Positions 58,946 through 64,000 of a stretch of DNA of 64,000 nucleotides are shown piece by piece (within the stretch, counting starts at the first letter, position 1; the number at the start of each line of letters is the position of its first letter). The DNA is taken from the NCBI RefSeq assembly GCF_016863095.1, contig NZ_BOOF01000044.1, positions 32,826 through 96,825 of the forward strand, written 5' to 3'. Below the pieces are notes generated by a model. That model saw only the letters and a list, made by a program, of their open reading frames with translations. It did no database searches and was not told the origin of the DNA. Source of the stretch: Microbispora siamensis. Lineage in GTDB: Bacteria > Actinomycetota > Actinomycetes > Streptosporangiales > Streptosporangiaceae. A program made the translations under genes and the position numbers.

Positions 58946-59190
58946 ATGCGGTCTTTTCAGGAGGGGTCCAGTCGGTCAGTCCCCCATTCCCCCCGACAAT
59001 CGGGCGAAAAACCCCATATGGCGTTTCTTGACCGTCCAGCTCGGCCGTCCGGCCGGGCTTTCCGCAGGCCGTACGCCCCGGTACAGGGGCGTCGCTGCTC
59101 TAGACTGGCGAACCTGGCCGTCGGCCAGGCCCTGTCCCCTGTTCCCCCCACCGCCCGACCGTCCCCGCAGCGTCCGCCGAGGTGTGCTCC

Positions 59191-59565
59191 GTGACCGCCG
59201 CCGTCGTACTGACTTCCGTGTCCGCCCCCGTCGCCGACCACGTGCTGGTCGTCGCGCTCGACGGCGCCCTCGACTACACGAACGCCGAGCGGCTGCGCCG
59301 GGACGTCGAGGCGGCCCTCGGCGAGGAGCACCGCGAACTCGTCCTCGACCTGGGCGGCGTGAACTTCTGCGACTCCACCGGCATCCGGATCCTGCTGTCC
59401 GTACGGAAGCTGATGCAGGAACGCGACGGCGCGGTCACGCTGGCGGCCCTGAACGCCCGGCTGGCGAGGATCTTCAGGATCACCGGACTGATCAGCGCCT
59501 TCACGGTCGCACCGGACCTGGCGGGGGCCCTCGACGCGGTCGGCGCGCGGTCGACCCCCAGGTGA
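59191..59565 (+). CDS. STAS-domain anti-sigma factor antagonist
   Basis: A 124-aa STAS protein. The loop is LVLDLGGVNFCDSTGIRILL, and it ends with ARLARIFRITGLISAFTVAP. The GTG at 59191 has GAGG 8 bp upstream; an earlier GTG at 59182 is in frame. It lies 75 bp upstream of a HATPase anti-sigma gene on the same strand, so the two form a classic partner-switching pair. No sigma factor is adjacent. Confidence 0.9.
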   Translation: MTAAVVLTSVSAPVADHVLVVALDGALDYTNAERLRRDVEAALGEEHRELVLDLGGVNFCDSTGIRILLSVRKLMQERDGAVTLAALNARLARIFRITGLISAFTVAPDLAGALDAVGARSTPR

Positions 59566-59640
59566 AGGCAGGGAACGGGTAACGAGACGGTAGCCTCGGA
59601 GACATCGGGCGGCAGACCCAGACAGTGGCGAGGAGGACAG

Positions 59641-60099
59641 GTGGTGGATCACCGCCGGCAGTGGCCGATAACGGATGATCTCGCGGCGCTCCGCGAGAAC
59701 ATCCAGCGGTACGCCGTGCAGGCGGGCCTCACCGGCCCCCGGCTGGACGACCTCGTCATCGCCGCCAACGAGGCCGCCATCAACGTGCTCGAACACGGAG
59801 GAGGAGCCGGCACGCTGGCGATCTCCTGCGACGGCGGCGTGCTCGCCGTCGACGTCGCCGACCACGTCGGCGTCCTGCGGCCCGGGGCCGTGCCGAGCGA
59901 GCGGCCCAGCGGCCGCGGCGATCGCGGCTTCGGCCTGTGGCTGATGGGCGAGCTGTGCGACTCGGTGACCATCGACCAGGTCCCCGGCCAGTCGACGATC
60001 CGGCTGTGCATGCACGTCGGCGACGGCGCCGTGGACGACGGGGGCCCCGCCGCCGGCAGCGGCGCCGCCTCGCTGGGGCGCAGCGCCCACCCGGTCTGA
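59641..60099 (+). CDS. ATP-binding anti-sigma-factor kinase (HATPase_c)
   Basis: A 152-aa GHKL protein. The N box is LDDLVIAANEAAINVLEHGG (about 35-54), with VLAVDVADHVGVLRPG and the G-rich lid GRGDRGFGLWLMGELCDSVT. The C-terminal 25 residues are a low-complexity tail. AGGAGG lies 4 bp before GTG 59641 and 7 bp before GTG 59644, so either may initiate. It is presumably the kinase/partner of the STAS protein encoded just upstream. Confidence 0.88.
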   Translation: MVDHRRQWPITDDLAALRENIQRYAVQAGLTGPRLDDLVIAANEAAINVLEHGGGAGTLAISCDGGVLAVDVADHVGVLRPGAVPSERPSGRGDRGFGLWLMGELCDSVTIDQVPGQSTIRLCMHVGDGAVDDGGPAAGSGAASLGRSAHPV

Positions 60100-60147
60100 C
60101 CGGGCACCTCCCCCTATCTCTTGGCCTCTGCCGCCAAGCAGCGGCCC

Positions 60148-60269
60148 GTCGCGGACCCAGGCGGCGCCCGGGTTCCCCGGGGTTGGCCCCGGGTTGGCCC
60201 TGGTTATCGTCCCGATCCCGTAAACCGGGCCGTCACGGCTCTCCGGCCGCCTTAACCTGGGTCCGCGAC
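60148..60269. repeat. 14-bp perfect inverted repeat flanking a GC-rich core
   Basis: GTCGCGGACCCAGG (60148-60161) and CCTGGGTCCGCGAC (60256-60269) are exact reverse complements 94 bp apart. The core contains repeated GGGTTGGCCC-like blocks and further G/C-rich hairpin potential. It lies between the HATPase gene and a small membrane-protein gene on the opposite strand. It could be a structured RNA, a terminator or a short non-autonomous element. Confidence 0.65.
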
Positions 60270-60293
60270 CACCTCCTCATGGCTCCTGGACGG

Positions 60294-60482
60294 TTACCTG
60301 AGGAATGCCCATGACGCGGCGGCAACCGCGATCAGGGCGCAGAGGCGGATGGTCCGGGGTGTGCTGTCGACCACGTCCCGGACCGCTCTGGCCACCTCGC
60401 CGATCCACGAGCCGAACTCCGGGTCGTGAATCCGCCCTTCGTGACGGCGTCCCCCGCTCCCGCGGGGCCTGATAGCAGTCAT
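60294..60482 (-). CDS. Small single-pass membrane protein
   Basis: A 62-aa protein with a basic, soluble N-terminus and one C-terminal hydrophobic helix (PRTIRLCALIAVAAASWAFL). It would sit in the membrane as a tail-anchored protein. The ATG has a strong GGGGAGGGGG site 8 bp upstream, the main reason for calling it. No family is recognised. Confidence 0.5.
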   Translation of the reverse strand: MTAIRPRGSGGRRHEGRIHDPEFGSWIGEVARAVRDVVDSTPRTIRLCALIAVAAASWAFLR

Positions 60483-60976
60483 CGGGGCCCCCTCCCCATA
60501 TGCGCTGTCCGAGATCGCTGTCTCGGATCCGTCGGTCGGCCCGATCAGGAATCCGTTCCCGGCCGGGCGAAGCGCGCCATGGGCGGAATCCCCGCCGCCG
60601 TCGCGCCGCCGACCCGGTAGGAGGGATTCCGGACCTTTCCCTGATGTTCACAGGTGACCCACCGTGCACGCAACGAATACGAGCGGCATTCGGGGTTCCG
60701 TACGAAGAGTGACGATCAGATCACAGCTTGCGATAGCTTTTGATCCTGATTTGTCCTTCAGAGCGAAGTTGTCTGTCCGTTTTGTCCGCAGCGCTTTCCG
60801 GAATTTTGGGTCAGCGCGCGACACGCCGTCATTTGTCTCAGAGGACGGCATCGGGCGGCATATCCGGGCCGCCCGCGCCCACGTCTCCACGACGTCCGGG
60901 ACCGCGTACGGATGGGGGATGCCGAGACGATGTTACCGAACGTGACGCCTTCGTCACGCATCAACGGGTGGCGGGT
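60483..60976. other. Long intergenic region with AT-rich stretch
   Basis: No gene is supported in these 494 bp. The segment 60660-60820 is conspicuously AT-richer than the rest of the window and contains open frames on both strands (93 aa plus, 80 aa minus), but neither has codon bias, a ribosome site or a recognisable domain. It probably holds the promoter of the small membrane-protein gene, or decayed sequence. Confidence 0.5.
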
Positions 60977-61225
60977 TCAGGCGCCGAGGTCGCGCACGGT
61001 GTTCTCGAGGCACCGCGTGAGCGCCTCCACCCGCTCCTCCGTGACCGGCTCGTCGCCCTGGGCCTCGGGCAGGTCCGCGCGGCGCACCACCACGAGCCTG
61101 CGGTGCCTCTCGTCGATCTCGTCGAGCGGCAGCACGAGGCATTCGCCCCGGACGAAGACCAGCGCGACGTCCGGGTCGGCCGACTCCAGCAGCCGCCGTA
61201 CGCAGTCGGGGTCGAGCAGCGCCAT
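60977..61225 (-). CDS. Small hypothetical protein
   Basis: An 82-aa acidic protein (MALLDPDCVRRLLESADPDV, LVFVRGECLVLPLDEIDERH). It has no recognised domain. GGGAGG precedes the ATG. It starts 24 bp after the stop of the upstream epimerase gene on the same strand and is probably co-transcribed with it. Confidence 0.68.
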   Translation of the reverse strand: MALLDPDCVRRLLESADPDVALVFVRGECLVLPLDEIDERHRRLVVVRRADLPEAQGDEPVTEERVEALTRCLENTVRDLGA

Positions 61226-61248
61226 CGTTCCTCCCTCGCCGGTGCCCT

Positions 61249-62295
61249 CTACGGCCGCATGCCCACGCCCGTCGTGACCTCCTTGATCCGCTCCCGGCCC
61301 GAGTCGGGCGCGAGCGGCGGGGTCTCCATGCCCGCACCACGCCGCATGCCCTCGATCACCGCGCGCAGGGCGTCCACCGCGCTGTGCCGGGGCCGCCAGC
61401 CCAGTTCCTCGCGGGCACGGGTGGTGTCCATGATCGGGATCTGCAGGGCCAGTTCCACCATGCCCGGCGAGGCGGGGATCAGCCGCAGGTGCCAGCCGGC
61501 CGACACCGCCGTACGCACCACCGCGGCCGGGACCGGCACCCGTCGCGCGCCGAGCAGGTCCGCCAGCACGGCCGGGTCGATCACGGGGTCGGCGGCGATG
61601 TTGAACGCGCCCCGCACGTCGCGGGTGAGCGCCAGCCGGAACGCCTCTCCGGCGTCCTGCGAGTGGAGCGCCTGGAACCGCAGCCGCGGCATGTCCGGCA
61701 CGAACGGGATCAGCTCCGGCCGCACCAGCCGCTGCGGCAGGAACGGCCCGGCAAACAGCCGCCGCTGCTCGGTCGCGGCCTCCTCCTTGAAGATGAACCC
61801 CGGGCGCATCCGCACCACGCGGATGTCCGGGTGGTCGCGCTCGAAGATGTCGAGCACGCGCTCGATGTAGGCCTTCTCCCGCCCGTACGCGGCGTTCGGC
61901 CAGCCGTGGGTGGGCCACGACTCGTCGACGGGCGGGTCCTTGGGCCCCGGCGAGTACGCCCCCACGGACGACGAGTGGACGAGGACCGAGACCCCGGCCC
62001 GGACGACGGCGTCGAAGACGCGCATGCCGCCGAGGACATTGGAGTTCCAGGTGGTGACCGGGTCGTGCGTGGGCTGGAACAGCCAGGCCAGGTGCACGAC
62101 CGCGTCGGCGCCGGCGAAGATCGGATCGAGGTCGTCCCGGAAGACGTCGGCCGTACGCCATTCGGTCTTCGCCGGTTGCCAGCCCGGCATCCGCCTGGCC
62201 ACCCCGACGATCGAGGTCACGCTCGGCTCGGACTCGAGGGCGGCGAGCACGCTCGTGCCGACGTTTCCGCTCGCACCAACCACGACAACTCGCAT
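61249..62295 (-). CDS. NAD-dependent epimerase/dehydratase family protein
   Basis: A 348-aa extended SDR. MRVVVVGASGNVGTSVLAAL is the dinucleotide motif (G-x-S-G-x-x-G), ADAVVHLAWLFQPTHDPVTT follows, the Ser/Thr site is in VLVHSSSVGAYSPG, and Y-G-R-E-K-A carries the catalytic Tyr and Lys. The C-terminal domain is variable. Members epimerise or reduce sugar nucleotides or act as atypical reductases; substrate unknown. GGAG lies 6 bp before the ATG. It is co-directional with the small gene downstream. Confidence 0.88.
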   Translation of the reverse strand: MRVVVVGASGNVGTSVLAALESEPSVTSIVGVARRMPGWQPAKTEWRTADVFRDDLDPIFAGADAVVHLAWLFQPTHDPVTTWNSNVLGGMRVFDAVVRAGVSVLVHSSSVGAYSPGPKDPPVDESWPTHGWPNAAYGREKAYIERVLDIFERDHPDIRVVRMRPGFIFKEEAATEQRRLFAGPFLPQRLVRPELIPFVPDMPRLRFQALHSQDAGEAFRLALTRDVRGAFNIAADPVIDPAVLADLLGARRVPVPAAVVRTAVSAGWHLRLIPASPGMVELALQIPIMDTTRAREELGWRPRHSAVDALRAVIEGMRRGAGMETPPLAPDSGRERIKEVTTGVGMRP

Positions 62296-62516
62296 GAAAT
62301 ACTCCGTTTCCTGGCATCAGCCGCTACAAACCGCGATAGCGCCCATCCCCGACAAACAGGTGATCACGCGCTCCGGGATCGCCCGGCTGGAGCGGGCCCG
62401 AAGATGGGGTTCCAGATTTCTCCTGGGACAATGCGGGGGAATCAGTGGTGGCGCGGGAATACCGCTACCTAGGAGGATTAAGTTCTCAATCTGGTCAGAG
62501 AGGCGGAGCAGCAGAG

Positions 62517-63929
62517 ATGGCTCAGATCGTCGGTGGCGGACGCCCCGTCAATGACGCCGAGCGAAGGGTCATCGCGCACCTGCGGGACAACGCCCCTGAC
62601 GACTGGCTGCTGCTGCACAACATCGAGGTTCCGCGGGGGGCCGACCTGTTCGAGGTGGACGTGGTCGTGCTCACCGGCCACTCCCTTGTCGTGGTCGACG
62701 TGAAGGGAGCCCGCGGCCGGTTCGAGGTGTCGGGCACCCGGTGGTTCCCCCAGCACCGGGAGGCGTTCGGCTCGCCGGTGGCCAAGCTGCGCGGCACCGC
62801 GCGGGCGCTGAAGGGCCTGCTGATCGAGGAGCACCGCGAGCTGGAGCGGTTGTACGTCGACAACGTGGTGGTGCTCACCGCGCCCGGAGCCGTCCTCGTC
62901 GACCCCAGCGGCCGCGACGCCCGGCACGTCACCACGATCGCCGGGCTCATCCCCATGCTCAGCGACGTGTCCCGGGTGCGGCACGGGTGCAGCCGCGACG
63001 CCGCGCCCTATCGCACCGCGATCATCGAGGCGCTGAACGGCACCGTGCGCCGCTCGACCGCGCCGCCGCGCTTCGGCAACTGGGAGGTGGAGGAGCAGCT
63101 AGGCGGCGACAGCCGGGTCACCGAGTATCGCGCCGTCAACGCGACCGCCCCGACCAGCGGGACCGTGCTGCTGCGGGTCTACCGCGCCGACCCGATGGCC
63201 GAGCAGCGGCGGCGGGTGGCCGAGCAGCGCCGGATCGCCAACGCCTACCAGTCGCTCGCCAAGATCCCGCCGCATCCCTGCGTCGTACGCTCGCGGGACT
63301 TCTTCGCCATCGACGACGAGAGCCGGTTCGTGCTCGTGCTCGACGACGTCCACGGGCAGGCCCTGCACCTGCACCTGACCGGGCGCAGGCTGGGCATCGA
63401 CGCCAAGCTCGGCGTGATGGAGGACATGCTGGACGGTCTCGCCCACGTCCACGCCAACAACGTCATCCACCGGGCGCTGACCCCCGCCTGCGTGCTCGTC
63501 ACCGACGACGGCAACGCGCTGCTGACCGGCTTCGACTACGCCAAGCCCGGACCGCGCAAGCACACCGTGGCCAACGAGCTGCCCAACATCCTCGACGTCC
63601 ACTACGTCGCCCCCGAATGCCGGGCGCGCCCCGACCGGATGACCCCCGCCGCCGACGTGTACTCGGCCGGGGTGATCGCCTTCCAGCTCCTCACCGGCGA
63701 GCTGCCCGCGCCCGGCGTGGACGCCGAGCCGGATGCCGGCGGCGTCGCCCCCGAGGTCATGGACCTCGTACGGCGGATGCGCGATCCCACACCGGCCAAG
63801 CGGCCCGACGCGGCCACGGCCCTCGCGGAGCTGCGGGTGGCCCGCGACGCCCAGCCCCGGCGGCGCGCGCCGTTCGGCGGCAGGATCAGGAGCGCCCTGC
63901 GCCGCCTGTCCCGCCACTCGGACCACTGA
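62517..63929 (+). CDS. NERD-domain pseudokinase
   Basis: A 470-aa two-domain protein. An N-terminal NERD domain (about 20-140) has the nuclease-like D and D-x-K elements in FEVDVVVLTGHSLVVVDVKG. A kinase-like domain (about 185-440) is clearly degenerate: the VAIK Lys is Arg (VLLRVYRAD), the HRD Asp is Ala at 320 (HRALTP), and DFG reads GFD at 338-340. It probably cannot phosphorylate and may bind a nucleotide or partner. NERD-kinase fusions occur in DNA-related and phage-defence proteins such as PglW. The ATG follows GGAG by 9 bp; GTG 62445 would add 24 residues. Confidence 0.82.
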   Translation: MAQIVGGGRPVNDAERRVIAHLRDNAPDDWLLLHNIEVPRGADLFEVDVVVLTGHSLVVVDVKGARGRFEVSGTRWFPQHREAFGSPVAKLRGTARALKGLLIEEHRELERLYVDNVVVLTAPGAVLVDPSGRDARHVTTIAGLIPMLSDVSRVRHGCSRDAAPYRTAIIEALNGTVRRSTAPPRFGNWEVEEQLGGDSRVTEYRAVNATAPTSGTVLLRVYRADPMAEQRRRVAEQRRIANAYQSLAKIPPHPCVVRSRDFFAIDDESRFVLVLDDVHGQALHLHLTGRRLGIDAKLGVMEDMLDGLAHVHANNVIHRALTPACVLVTDDGNALLTGFDYAKPGPRKHTVANELPNILDVHYVAPECRARPDRMTPAADVYSAGVIAFQLLTGELPAPGVDAEPDAGGVAPEVMDLVRRMRDPTPAKRPDAATALAELRVARDAQPRRRAPFGGRIRSALRRLSRHSDH

Positions 63930-63984
63930 CACACGGGACCTTCGTCACTGTTACGAGCGGCAAAGGCAGGCTAACGTCCAGGTC

Positions 63985-64000
63985 ATGATTCGGGTGTTTC
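63985..64000 (+). CDS. Possible start of a gene running off the window
   Basis: An ATG at 63985 begins M-I-R-V-F and continues past the end of the window. Only five codons are visible, so nothing can be said of its function, and the ribosome site (CCAGG) is weak. Confidence 0.25.

Noticed and set aside
60664..60945. 93-aa plus and 80-aa minus frames in an AT-rich gap
   Set aside because: Neither shows codon bias, ribosome site or domain; described only as an intergenic region.

Overview
The window is very GC-rich, with strong G/C preference at third codon positions, many GTG starts, frequent 4-bp stop/start overlaps and GGAGG-type ribosome binding sites. Together with Tat/lipoprotein solute-binding proteins, STAS/HATPase/SpoIIE partner-switching proteins, a SARP regulator and sugar ABC systems lacking their own ATPase, this points to a sporulating, polymer-degrading actinomycete. 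The Streptosporangiaceae (Nonomuraea/Streptosporangium type) is my best guess, by inference only. No rRNA, tRNA, CRISPR array, transposase or phage gene was recognised. The window reads as a carbohydrate-utilisation and regulatory stretch of a chromosome.

Layout. 0-8 kb: a MerR regulator, a PNPOx-like flavoprotein, a giant SARP/AAA/TPR regulator, a frameshifted DUF2231-like gene, a HATPase anti-sigma protein, an AraC regulator and an EF-Tu-like barrel protein. 8-15 kb: GH3 glycosidase and LacI repressor, divergent from a sugar ABC transporter (binding protein plus two permeases), with several palindromic operators and a clear promoter between them. 15-18.5 kb: a solitary DUF234-type AAA ATPase, a secreted GH18 chitinase and a tiny secreted protein. 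18.7-26.3 kb: a tightly overlapping leftward operon of ROK regulator, sulfonate/sulfate-ester-type ABC transporter (permease, ATPase, binding protein), two cytosolic sulfatases and a formylglycine-generating enzyme, divergent from a secreted GH43 enzyme. 28.9-31.6 kb: four paralogous small secreted Asn/Gly-rich proteins around a gluconolactonase-like gene. 31.6-38.7 kb: STAS, GAF-SpoIIE phosphatase, SDR with divergent MerR, Rsm22-like methyltransferase, PL8 lyase and a secreted Cip1-like protein, the last two facing each other across a perfect CebR-type box.

38.7-46.4 kb: an eight-gene overlapping leftward operon for a surface glycan or glycolipid (two GT2, one GT4, flippase, sugar nucleotidyltransferase, HAD phosphatase, CofD/YvcK-like protein, membrane protein), with another CebR-like box upstream. 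46.7-49.2 kb: TetR divergent from an FMN reductase and an erythromycin-esterase-like gene, with tandem palindromic operators. 49.3-54.9 kb: a second sugar ABC transporter with a GH42 beta-galactosidase. 54.9-64 kb: small hypotheticals, two STAS proteins, a HATPase, an Orn/Lys/Arg decarboxylase, a YbdK-type carboxylate-amine ligase, an epimerase and a NERD-domain pseudokinase.

How the genes fit together: secreted enzymes (GH18, GH43, PL8, Cip1-like) would release oligosaccharides. Two ABC systems import sugars, probably powered by a shared MsiK-type ATPase encoded elsewhere, for cytosolic GH3 and GH42. The sulfatase operon appears to be a self-contained import, desulfation and enzyme-maturation module. 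The strongest candidates for undescribed biology are that operon, the four-member small secreted family, and the CofD-like gene inside the glycan operon.
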